Origin: JAVBQG01 sp031549185
GTDB lineage: Bacteria; Synergistota; Synergistia; Synergistales; Synergistaceae
NCBI GenBank assembly: GCA_031549185.1
Contig: JAVBQG010000039.1
Location: 1 to 17,742, forward strand
Reading direction: 5' to 3'
Length of the DNA: 17,742 nucleotides
Part shown: positions 1-6,268 of the stretch, one piece after another
Position numbering within the stretch: the stretch's first letter is position 1
Layout: the number at the start of each line of letters is the position of its first letter
Notes under the pieces: model-generated
Seen by the model: only the letters and a program-made list of their open reading frames with translations
Database searches by the model: none
Told to the model about the DNA's origin: nothing
Made by a program: the position numbers and the translations under genes

Positions 1-1
1 G

Positions 2-223
2 ATCGAGTACACGCTGAAGGGCGACAACGGCCTGTACGCGCAGACGTTCGCAAACGGTGGCTTGAAACTCGCCGACATGCCCGGCTACCCGAGCCCGGAG
101 CCGACGCCTAGCGGCGGCGGGAGTTCGAGCGGCTGCGACGCGGGCCTTTTGTCCGGGGCGGGGCTGGCTGCGGTCGCGCTGGCGGGTGCCCTGCTTGTCA
201 GGCGGAGGAAGCAGGCCGCTTAA
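2..223 (+). CDS. C-terminal end of a Synergist-CTERM sorted surface protein (5' truncated)
   Basis: Only the last 73 codons are present; the reading frame is open from base 2 to a TAA at 221-223. After a short variable stretch ending in a Pro/Gly/Ser-rich linker (PSPEPTPSGGGSSS) comes SGCDAG, then about 18 hydrophobic residues (LLSGAGLAAVALAGALLV) and the basic tail RRRKQAA. This Ser/Gly-Cys-Asx-Ala-Gly, membrane segment and Arg cluster order is the layout of the Synergist-CTERM protein-sorting signal, known from exported proteins of Synergistota. The protein is therefore inferred to be exported, processed and anchored at the envelope. The function of the missing N-terminal part cannot be judged. 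A hairpin terminator follows 30 bp after the stop, so the transcription unit probably ends here. Confidence 0.8.
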   Translation: MEYTLKGDNGLYAQTFANGGLKLADMPGYPSPEPTPSGGGSSSGCDAGLLSGAGLAAVALAGALLVRRRKQAA

Positions 224-253
224 AGCGAGAACTAAGCAAGACGCGTAAACGCG

Positions 254-289
254 ACGCCGAGGGACCCTGTATCGCGGGTCCCTCGGCGT
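254..289 (+). terminator. Rho-independent-type hairpin after the sorted protein gene
   Basis: A perfect 14-bp stem (254-267 with 276-289, core CGCCGAGGGACCC) closes an 8-nt loop and is followed by GTTTCGG. The T-run is short, so this is a strong hairpin with a weak tail. It lies 30 bp after the stop at 223 and before the convergent toxin-antitoxin genes. Confidence 0.7.
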
Positions 290-329
290 GTTTCGGACCA
301 TTCTCCCCTGCGTCCTCCGGTAACGGCAG

Positions 330-635
330 TCACTGACGACAGGCGGTTTCCGCCCTCTCTTGCCTGACTTCGAGCGGCATACCCAAAGCCCTCGTAATTT
401 TCCATATCGTCTCGAACCGCGGCTTCGTCCCCGCCGAAAACGTCTTGTACAGGCTCTCTCTGCTGAGGCCGGTGTCTTTGGCAAGCTGGGCCATGCCTCG
501 CGCCTTCGCCACGTCTCCGAGGGCTGCGAGGAATACGTCGGGGTTCGGGTCGTCCAGGCAGGCGGCAAGATACTCCGCCATCGTCTCCTCGTCGTCGAGA
601 TACCGCGCCGCGTCGAATTCGCGTATCGTCGTCAT
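330..635 (-). CDS. Type II antitoxin, HI1420-like addiction module antidote (HTH)
   Basis: This 101-residue protein neutralises the toxin encoded just upstream and probably represses the pair's promoter. The N-terminus MTTIREFDAARYLDDEETMAEYLAACLD and the helix-turn-helix around residues 44-66 (RGMAQLAKDTGLSRESLYK) followed by LSAGTKP-like 'FSAGTKPRFETIWKITRALG' are the hallmarks of the HI1420 'putative addiction module antidote' family. The ATG at 633-635 is preceded by a good AAAGGAGG site, and its first bases overlap the toxin stop (ATGA), so the two are translationally coupled. The frame stays open upstream to 734, but that extension lies inside the toxin gene in another frame and is not credible coding sequence. 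The toxin-first gene order matches the family. Confidence 0.9.
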   Translation of the reverse strand: MTTIREFDAARYLDDEETMAEYLAACLDDPNPDVFLAALGDVAKARGMAQLAKDTGLSRESLYKTFSAGTKPRFETIWKITRALGMPLEVRQERAETACRQ

Positions 636-928
636 TGCTCGCCCTCCTTTATGATTCGCCATATTGCTTTCGCCTCTTTGATATCCCGTTCCCGCTCGCT
701 CTTGTTCCCGCCCGTGAGAAGCAGATACACGCACATTCCTTTTTGAGCGAAATACATGCGATACCCCGGACCAAAGTGTATGCGCATTTCCGACACGCCC
801 TCGCCCACCGAGCCGCAGTCTCCGAAGTTTCCGGCCTTCGCGGACGCGATGCGGGCAAGGATACGAGCCTTACCCTGCTTATCCCTCAGCTTGGCGAGCC
901 AGTTTGAAAACGTCTCCGTTTCGAGCAT
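632..928 (-). CDS. Type II toxin, RelE/ParE superfamily, HI1419-like
   Basis: This 98-residue protein is a likely mRNA-cleaving or gyrase-poisoning toxin of the RelE/ParE fold; which of the two cannot be told from sequence. Family-typical segments are all present: FSNWLAKLRDKQGKARILARI near the N-terminus, GNFGDCGSVGEGVSEMRIHFGPGYRMYF in the middle and the LLLTGGNKSERERDIKEAKAI tail, matching the HI1419-type 'addiction module killer' group. The ATG at 926-928 is chosen. A GTG nine bases earlier (935-937) is also in frame, but the promoter at 945-972 would put the transcript start at about that GTG. No Shine-Dalgarno is visible for either start. It overlaps the antitoxin gene by 4 bp. Confidence 0.88.
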   Translation of the reverse strand: MLETETFSNWLAKLRDKQGKARILARIASAKAGNFGDCGSVGEGVSEMRIHFGPGYRMYFAQKGMCVYLLLTGGNKSERERDIKEAKAIWRIIKEGEQ

Positions 929-944
929 CGTATTCACAAATCAC

Positions 945-972
945 ATTGTAGCCTATGGGATACAGAAGTCAA
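945..972 (-). promoter_or_regulatory. Sigma70-type promoter of the toxin-antitoxin pair
   Basis: On the reverse strand TTGACT (972-967) is separated by 16 bp from TACAAT (950-945), a near-consensus pair. The predicted transcript start is around 937-939, only about 10 nt before the toxin ATG at 928. Confidence 0.65.
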
Positions 973-1150
973 GAGCGGCACCCCGATCTCCTCCTCGTAG
1001 AGCGCAATGGATAGAAGACAGGTGCAACGAAAAGCATCCTCGTCCCCCTTGTTATGATGCCAAATCGCGATCGGAGGGTGTTTTCGGGTGTGACGAACGA
1101 CCGTGCGCATGAGGAAGATCGGCGTGCAATTTTGTTTTTCGAACAAATTA

Positions 1151-1179
1151 TTTACGCACCCCTCTAAATTCTATATAAT
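1151..1179 (+). promoter_or_regulatory. Promoter of the HD-GYP-like gene
   Basis: TTTACG (1151-1156), 17 bp, then a perfect TATAAT (1174-1179). Transcription would begin near 1186. A small inverted repeat (TTTGTT 1131-1136 / AACAAA 1142-1147) abuts the -35 box and could be an operator; that part is weak. Confidence 0.65.
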
Positions 1180-1203
1180 CGAAGGTGACACTTCGACAAA
1201 AAC

Positions 1204-1210
1204 GGAGGGG
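1204..1210 (+). promoter_or_regulatory. Ribosome binding site that decides a TTG start
   Basis: GGAGGGG lies 7 nt before a TTG at 1218-1220. The in-frame GTG at 1185 would sit at the transcript start predicted from the TATAAT at 1174-1179 and lacks a leader, so the TTG is preferred. Confidence 0.6.
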
Positions 1211-1217
1211 TAACCGG

Positions 1218-2123
1218 TTGCTTCGCACGCTCTGTTTTCTCTGCACGATCTTCGGCGCCGCGATCATGGCGGTGGCGACCTACAAATTCTACAAGCTCGT
1301 CCAGTTTACGAACGCGGAGGCCTATCAATCGCACACGACGAAAACCCTCCAGCGGGTCTTGCTGGTTATGATGTTTTTTTTCTTCACGGGCTATTTCGTG
1401 GGGGCGTACGACATCTTCCGACGGGAGGTCGAGCCGATCTATCTCTTCGTCTCCGTCGTCTTCTTCGTCGGCGGCCTCTTCGTCGCCACCATGATCGGCG
1501 TGCAGACGAAGATGGCCGCCAGCCTCCGCGACAAGACGATGGAGGTCATGAAGACGCTCGTCAACTCCATCGAGATGAAGGACCGCTACACCAAGGGGCA
1601 CTCGCAGCACGTATACCGCATCGTCGAACTCTTCCACGAGGCGCTGCCCGACGAGTACCGGGACCGGTTGAGCACGTCGAAACTCTTCGACGCCGCGTTG
1701 TTGCACGACATCGGCAAGATGAGCGTGGGAGACGAAATACTCAACAAGAGGGGTCCCTTGACCGCGGACGAGTGGGAGATCGTCAAATCGCACCCCGCGA
1801 CGGGAAAGAGACTGCTCGACGACACCTGCTTCGCCGAGCTCGGCGACTGGGTGCTCTACCACCACGAGAGGATGGACGGAAGGGGATATTTCAACCTCCC
1901 CGGCGACGAAATCCCACTGGAGTCGAGAATCATCGCCATCGCCGATACCTACTCCGCTCTGACGACCGACCGCGAATACCGCCCCAGGACCAACCACGCG
2001 AGCGCCCTGGAGATTATGGCGCGCGCCAGCGGCACCCAGCTGGACGCAAATCTCTTCGGCGCCTTCCGCAAAATCCCCGCCAAGAGGTTGGAGGGCCTTC
2101 ATCCGGGAAACGACATCAACTGA
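1218..2123 (+). CDS. Membrane-anchored HD-GYP-like metal-dependent phosphohydrolase
   Basis: The 301-residue protein has three hydrophobic segments (about residues 2-22, 47-67 and 73-94), then a short linker and an HD-GYP-type domain facing the cytoplasm. Metal-binding signatures are visible: H128 in KGHS, H163-D164 in LLHDIGK, H192 in KSHP, H215-H216 in YHHERMDGRGYF and the AIADTYSALTTDREYR block. HD-GYP proteins typically hydrolyse cyclic di-GMP. Here the GYP tripeptide reads GYF with a loop one residue shorter (GYFNLPGDEIP), so c-di-GMP activity is not certain and another phosphoester is possible. No separate sensory domain is recognised apart from the membrane part. The TTG start follows from the promoter and ribosome-binding site. 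It is transcribed alone, convergent with the DMT exporter gene 54 bp downstream; no clear terminator is seen between them. Confidence 0.85.
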   Translation: MLRTLCFLCTIFGAAIMAVATYKFYKLVQFTNAEAYQSHTTKTLQRVLLVMMFFFFTGYFVGAYDIFRREVEPIYLFVSVVFFVGGLFVATMIGVQTKMAASLRDKTMEVMKTLVNSIEMKDRYTKGHSQHVYRIVELFHEALPDEYRDRLSTSKLFDAALLHDIGKMSVGDEILNKRGPLTADEWEIVKSHPATGKRLLDDTCFAELGDWVLYHHERMDGRGYFNLPGDEIPLESRIIAIADTYSALTTDREYRPRTNHASALEIMARASGTQLDANLFGAFRKIPAKRLEGLHPGNDIN

Positions 2124-2177
2124 TCGATGCCCCCGCGCTCGACCGAGCCGCAGGGCCGATCTACAGTGCGGACCGAA

Positions 2178-3053
2178 TTATTTTTTCCCGCTGTTGCACA
2201 GATAAATTCCCGATATCGCCAGCGCTCCGCCCACACAGACGAGCGGCGTAAGGGTTTCGCCGAACAGCAGCATCCCGAACAGCACGGCCGTGACGGGGTT
2301 CAGCGCAATAAACGCCCCCGTCCGCGCCGCGCCGATTTTTTGAATTGCATCGTAATACCAGATATAAGCGAGCGCCGAGCCGACAACCCCCAGGTAGAGA
2401 AGGCTTATCCACTGCGAAACGGATATGCCCGGCAGGGCTCGAAGTGCTCCGCTCCCCTCGGTGAAAAGAGTCGCTATGCACAGCATCGCGGTACCCAGCC
2501 AGATCGAATAGGCCACGGACAGAAGCGGTCCGATCGACTGGGAGGGACCGCGCGAAAACGTGCTGTAGACCACCCAGCCGACCACACAGCCGAGAATGAC
2601 GACGTCGCCGAGCAGGGAGCCGGAAAGCGCGCCCTCCGCGCGGCTCACGATGACGAGTCCCGCGCCCGAGACGCAGCACAGCATCCCGACGATCTGCAGG
2701 CGATTCAGTTTTTCATGAAAAAAGAGAAATGAGGCGAGCGCGATCATCGCCGGATTCATCGCGACGATCAGCGACGCGCGCGAAGCGGTCGTATGGCCGA
2801 GGCCGTAGAAAAAACAAATGTTGTACATAAACACGCCGAAAAAACCGAGTATCGCCAGCTGCTGCATCTGTTTCTTTCCCGGCCTCGGCACGGGCGTCCG
2901 TGTCAGCACGAGGTAGAGCGCAAGTACGACACTCGCGAAAAGGAAACGCAGGCTCGCAGCGACAAGCGGCGCGACGTTTCCACCCAGATAGCGGCCGGCG
3001 ACGAACGTCCCGCCCCAGATGCCCCCTACAGCGGCAAGTTTCATATAAATCAT
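2178..3053 (-). CDS. DMT superfamily (EamA) transporter
   Basis: This is a membrane protein of about 291 residues with two EamA repeats and roughly ten membrane helices, the usual size and layout of drug/metabolite exporters. Typical family segments include the start GGIWGGTFVAGRYLG, RFLFASVVLALYLVL, ASRASLIVAMNPAMIALASFLFFHEKL at the end of repeat one, and FIALNPVTAVLFGMLLFGETLTP in repeat two. The substrate is unknown; amino acids or metabolites are common for the family. The start is uncertain. ATG at 3051-3053 puts the first helix near the N-terminus as usual, ATG at 3044 is possible, and the frame is open to an ATG at 3113 that would add 20 hydrophilic residues. None has a clear Shine-Dalgarno. 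No partner gene is evident. Confidence 0.85.
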   Translation of the reverse strand: MIYMKLAAVGGIWGGTFVAGRYLGGNVAPLVAASLRFLFASVVLALYLVLTRTPVPRPGKKQMQQLAILGFFGVFMYNICFFYGLGHTTASRASLIVAMNPAMIALASFLFFHEKLNRLQIVGMLCCVSGAGLVIVSRAEGALSGSLLGDVVILGCVVGWVVYSTFSRGPSQSIGPLLSVAYSIWLGTAMLCIATLFTEGSGALRALPGISVSQWISLLYLGVVGSALAYIWYYDAIQKIGAARTGAFIALNPVTAVLFGMLLFGETLTPLVCVGGALAISGIYLCNSGKK

Positions 3054-3066
3054 TCGCAATTGCGAA
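3053..3066. repeat. 14-bp perfect palindrome at the DMT transporter start
   Basis: TTCGCAATTGCGAA reads identically on both strands and abuts the ATG chosen for the transporter. If that start is right, the palindrome lies in the leader and could be an operator. Chance occurrence is possible. Confidence 0.35.
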
Positions 3067-3172
3067 GAATCGATGCTATCCACTGCATACACTCCCGTTC
3101 TTCTCCGAAGCATACGAGGCCGGAGCGCTCACAATCTTCTTATTCCGGTTCTATTTCAAATGGCCCGTTTTG

Positions 3173-3251
3173 TGTAGGGGCGCACAGTGTGCGCCCGCCA
3201 AGAAACATGATTTTTTCAGGGTAAAACGGGCGAACACTGTTCGCCCCTACA
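3173..3251. repeat. Paired-palindrome (REP/BIME- or MITE-like) intergenic element
   Basis: Two 25-bp arms (3173-3197 and 3227-3251) form an inverted pair around a 29-bp spacer. Each arm is itself a hairpin: GGGCGCACA/TGTGCGCCC in the left and GGGCGAACA/TGTTCGCCC in the right. The arms differ at two positions only, and these two differences keep the internal pairing. The outer ends read TGTAGGGG / CCCCTACA. It sits between the MFS gene end and the DMT gene start and carries no ORF. Confidence 0.75.
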
Positions 3252-3298
3252 ATAATAACAATCGTATTGATTTAGAATTAGAATTATTCTCCGTCCAT

Positions 3299-4549
3299 CT
3301 ATTTTACACGATTGGCAGCCATTGCCGGTTTCGCCCGCGCCACCAGCAACGAGAAGACGAGCCCGGCGGCGCAGATCGGGATGCAGAAGAGCCACGCCTT
3401 GCTCCACATGCCCATTCCGAGGCCGACGATCGCCATGAAGGTCGGCGACAGGGGCATGGCCATGTCGGCCACACCTCCGGCAAAGCCGTTCGCGACGTTG
3501 ACGCGCTCTCCTTCGTAAATCTCGGGGATGATGCAGTAAAACGAGCCCAGACCCCACGCCGCGCCCAGCGAAAGAAAAAACGCCGCCGCGTGAAACGACG
3601 CGATGTTCGGCGCCGCCAGATCGGAGAGGATGATCACGAGGACGCCGATCGCGATCAGAACCGTGCCCGCGGAGAGAACGCAGACGCGCGCGGCGAGAGG
3701 CCTCGCGGAGCGCGACGCGAGCCAGTCGGACGCCTTGCCCGAGGCAAGCGCAGCAACCAGGATGGCGACCGCCGCGATCCCCATGACGCCCCCGGCCTCC
3801 GCCTCCGAGTAGCCGAGATATTCGCCGAACGGCGCCATGTCGGCCCAGATCGTCTGGATGGCCCAGATCGTGGGCAGAAACGCGAGGATCAAAAACCACG
3901 TGCGCCGGTCGAAGACGACGGAGCGGTACGAACCCCGTTCTTCCGCCGTCTCTTCCTCCATTTCGCCCGCAGCCGGCCAGCCGCGGACCGTCGAGAGAAA
4001 GAGGACGGACATGGCGATCATCGCGGCGGAGAGGACGTGGTACGAGGCCTCCCACCCGACGAGGGAAACGACGCCCCCCGCGACCGCTCCGCCCATCGTG
4101 CCCCCGGCGTAGAAGACGCCGGTGAAGATGGACGTGGCGAGCCCCACGTTGCGTGCGTCGCCCCAGGCGACGATCAGCGAGAGCGCGAGCGGGAAGAGCA
4201 TCGCGCAGAACCCCTGCGCAAGCTTGAGCGCGACGAGACAGAAATAATTCGGCGCGTAGGGAATCAGCGTCTGCGGTATCACGAACAGGAGCGCGGAGAG
4301 AATGAACGTCGCGCGCACGCCGAATTTTTTCATGACGAGCGGGGCGATCAACTCCGCGAGAATGACCATCGCCGCCGACGGCGGATCGCTCAGGGCGACC
4401 GCCGCCTCCGTCACGCCGAGTTTCTGCGCGAGCGGCGCCAGCGTGAGGCTGAACTGCGCCGTGCACCCCGCCACAACCGCGGCGGAGAAGGCGCAGACGA
4501 TCGAGATGTACCAGCCCAGCCAGCTCTCTTTTTTTTCCACGAATTTCAT
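3299..4549 (-). CDS. MFS transporter
   Basis: This 416-residue major facilitator protein has about twelve hydrophobic segments split by a charged central loop (MEEETAEERGSYRS, near residue 205), the standard 6+6 arrangement. The loop after the second helix (VMKKFGVRATFILSA) resembles the MFS signature region, and the C-terminal half has GLGSFYCIIPEIYEGERVNVANGFAGGVADMAMPLSPTFM, a pattern seen in organic anion or nitrate/cyanate-like permeases. The substrate cannot be assigned. The ATG at 4547-4549 is chosen because GGGGGAT lies about 11 nt upstream and membrane helix 1 follows shortly; the frame stays open to 4687, but that stretch runs through the terminator of the gene before it. It is expressed separately from the operon behind it, which ends at the 4652-4694 terminator. 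Confidence 0.88.
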   Translation of the reverse strand: MKFVEKKESWLGWYISIVCAFSAAVVAGCTAQFSLTLAPLAQKLGVTEAAVALSDPPSAAMVILAELIAPLVMKKFGVRATFILSALLFVIPQTLIPYAPNYFCLVALKLAQGFCAMLFPLALSLIVAWGDARNVGLATSIFTGVFYAGGTMGGAVAGGVVSLVGWEASYHVLSAAMIAMSVLFLSTVRGWPAAGEMEEETAEERGSYRSVVFDRRTWFLILAFLPTIWAIQTIWADMAPFGEYLGYSEAEAGGVMGIAAVAILVAALASGKASDWLASRSARPLAARVCVLSAGTVLIAIGVLVIILSDLAAPNIASFHAAAFFLSLGAAWGLGSFYCIIPEIYEGERVNVANGFAGGVADMAMPLSPTFMAIVGLGMGMWSKAWLFCIPICAAGLVFSLLVARAKPAMAANRVK

Positions 4550-4651
4550 TGCGATATCGATCCCCCGATCCAGGTAGACAGAGGCAAAGGAAATACGAAT
4601 CAAGACAAAGCCGCAGTCCAGAGGATGCCTTTGCGAACCTGTTTTACCCGC

Positions 4652-4694
4652 AAAAAAACGGCGGGTTGCGGAGCAATTTGCTCGCAACCCGCCG
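4652..4694 (-). terminator. Strong intrinsic terminator of the cysteine desulfidase operon
   Basis: Reading the reverse strand, CGGCGGGTTGC (4694-4684) pairs with GCAACCCGCCG (4669-4659). The stem is extended by 4 bp of GAGC/GCTC past a bulged base and is followed directly by seven T (4658-4652). It begins 17 bp after the stop of the DUF5665 gene. Confidence 0.9.
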
Positions 4695-4711
4695 TACGAG
4701 ATACGCCGGTG

Positions 4712-5023
4712 CTATTTGATCTCCTTGATCATCAGTACGAACTCCGTCAGCATCTCCGTCAGGTAGGGGATCTGCATGCTGATGATACCGCTCAGGATCT
4801 TGTAGAAGATCGCGAGCACGATCGCCGTCCCCACGGTGAAGCCGAGGCCCCGCGCCACGCCGGAGAGGAAGTTCAGCCACAAGATCCGGCGCGTGTCGAG
4901 GGAGAGCTTCACGTACTGCGCGATGCCACTGTTGTCCAGGCGCCGCGCCAGGCGATCGACCCGTTCCCCGTCGAGCTCGTCCTTCCGCTCCTCTTCCCTC
5001 CGTTCGTCCTCCGTGCCGGCCAT
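4712..5023 (-). CDS. DUF5665 small membrane protein
   Basis: This 103-residue protein has a highly charged N-terminus (EDERREEERKDELDGERVDRLARRLD), then a conserved-looking block (QYVKLSLDTRRILWLNFLSGVARGLGFTVGTAIVLAIFYKIL) that carries one membrane helix, then an amphipathic C-terminal part. The RRILWLNFLSGVARGLGF stretch is characteristic of the DUF5665 family, whose function is unknown. The ATG at 5021-5023 has GAGAGG about 8 nt upstream. It is the last gene of the operon, 16 bp after the DUF3798 gene and just before a strong terminator, so it is made together with the periplasmic protein. A role as its membrane partner or in assembly is a guess from position only. Confidence 0.8.
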   Translation of the reverse strand: MAGTEDERREEERKDELDGERVDRLARRLDNSGIAQYVKLSLDTRRILWLNFLSGVARGLGFTVGTAIVLAIFYKILSGIISMQIPYLTEMLTEFVLMIKEIK

Positions 5024-5039
5024 GTCGGTCGCCTCTCTT

Positions 5040-6233
5040 TTATTTGATCTTGTAGATCTTCTCCGGAACCTTGATCTTGTCCATGCCCATGGGGCCCACG
5101 CCGAGGCGGTAGGAGTCCTGATAGGCGAGGACGAAGTTCTTCATCTTCGTGCCGGTGCCCACGTCGGTGTAGGTCGCCGCGTTCCACTTGACGCCCGGAG
5201 TCACCGCGTTCATCGAGTCGATCAGCTGCTTCATGTTGCCGACCTTGGCCTTGCCCTCGGCGATGCGCACCGCGTACTCGCCCAGCGCCGCCGTGATGCC
5301 GAAGCCGGAGGGATACGGCCACGTCACGAGCCGTCCCTTCGCGCCCTTGGCGACGACCGCGGCCTCGATCTTCTTCAGGATCGCCGGGAAGTTGCCGCGC
5401 TCCTTGGAGAGGTCGAGCCCGAACGCGCCGGGGAAGCCCTGCAGCGGAGAGTCGGCCTGCACGTACATGCCGCCGGAGGCCGCGATCTGGCGCAGCATCG
5501 GCTCGACCTGCGCGTTCGCCGTGGTGAAGAACGCCGTGTTCTTGCCGTACTGCTCCACCCAGGAGGGGACCTTCTCCAGCAGGTACTGCTGCGCGCCCGC
5601 GACACCTACGTCGCTGTTGGGGTCGGGCGTACTCTCGAAGACGAATTTTATCCCGAGCTCCTTGCAGGTCGCCTCCATGATCGCGCGGCGGCGTGCCAGC
5701 AGCTCGTAGCTCATGTGGCGCGGGAACGACGCGTGCACGTAGGTCTTGGCGCCGAGTTTATGCGCGGCCTGGATCATGATGTAGCCCATCGTCACGAAGT
5801 CCTGCGACAGCGACAGATCGGCGACCGCCGCGATCATCGACGGGTCCTCCTGCGCCTCGCCCGCGAGGCAGACGATGTCCGGACGCGCCTCCTTGATGCG
5901 GCGGAAGGCCTCCGTCGTGCCGGGGATCGCCTCGCAGACCACGACGACCTTCATGAGCGGATCGTCGGCCATGCTCGCGATCTGGGAGATCGTGGTCTCC
6001 ATCTCGGCGCTGAAGTTGTCGGGGTAGGTGATGTACTTGATCTTGCCGCCCTTCGAGACGTCGCCGTACTTCTTGAGGATGGCCTCCGCGCCGCGCGCCG
6101 AGTCCTCGCTCTGCGACACCGTGCTGGTGACGATGCCGATGTGGTATTTTTGCCCGGTCTGCGCCGCGAACGCCGGGCAGGCGACGACTGTCAGCAGCGC
6201 CGCCATGAACAGGAAAAGGATTGCCTTTCTCAC
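5040..6233 (-). CDS. DUF3798 periplasmic binding-protein-like protein
   Basis: This 397-residue exported protein has a signal sequence at residues 1-23 (basic MRK, hydrophobic core, AFA-AQ cleavage). VVAC at residues 16-19 also fits a lipobox, so lipoprotein anchoring is an alternative. The mature part starts YHIGIVTSTVSQSEDSARGAEAILKKYG and contains repeated alpha/beta units (VVVVCEAIPGTTEAFRRIKEARPDIVCLAG; KTYVHASFPRHMSYELLARR), the look of a type 1 periplasmic-binding fold and of the DUF3798 family, common in Synergistota. Ligand and function are unknown. GTG at 6231-6233 is the start, with GGAGG 9 nt upstream. It lies 35 bp after the selenoprotein gene and 16 bp before the DUF5665 gene. 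No ABC or TRAP membrane component sits in the operon, so it is an orphan receptor or sensor here. Confidence 0.88.
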   Translation of the reverse strand: MRKAILFLFMAALLTVVACPAFAAQTGQKYHIGIVTSTVSQSEDSARGAEAILKKYGDVSKGGKIKYITYPDNFSAEMETTISQIASMADDPLMKVVVVCEAIPGTTEAFRRIKEARPDIVCLAGEAQEDPSMIAAVADLSLSQDFVTMGYIMIQAAHKLGAKTYVHASFPRHMSYELLARRRAIMEATCKELGIKFVFESTPDPNSDVGVAGAQQYLLEKVPSWVEQYGKNTAFFTTANAQVEPMLRQIAASGGMYVQADSPLQGFPGAFGLDLSKERGNFPAILKKIEAAVVAKGAKGRLVTWPYPSGFGITAALGEYAVRIAEGKAKVGNMKQLIDSMNAVTPGVKWNAATYTDVGTGTKMKNFVLAYQDSYRLGVGPMGMDKIKVPEKIYKIK

Positions 6234-6268
6234 ACAAAAACGCCTCCGTTCGAATATATCTCGATTCG

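Noticed and set aside
934..1146. Reverse-strand 70-codon frame upstream of the toxin gene
   Set aside because: It begins with TTG without a ribosome binding site, runs over the toxin promoter, and its translation resembles no family. The interval 929-1150 seems non-coding apart from the promoter.
1164..2102. 312-codon frame antisense to the HD-GYP-like gene
   Set aside because: Its translation is the Val/Asp/Arg/His-rich shadow usual opposite GC-rich genes; the forward frame has clear domain motifs.
2124..2177. Terminator between the convergent HD-GYP-like and DMT genes
   Set aside because: No stem of useful length with a T-run is visible in these 54 bases on either strand.
2900..5047. 715-codon forward frame across the MFS and DMT genes
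   Set aside because: It is extremely Arg/Asp/Glu-rich without any motif, and covers the MFS gene, the paired palindrome and a terminator. Opposite-strand shadow.
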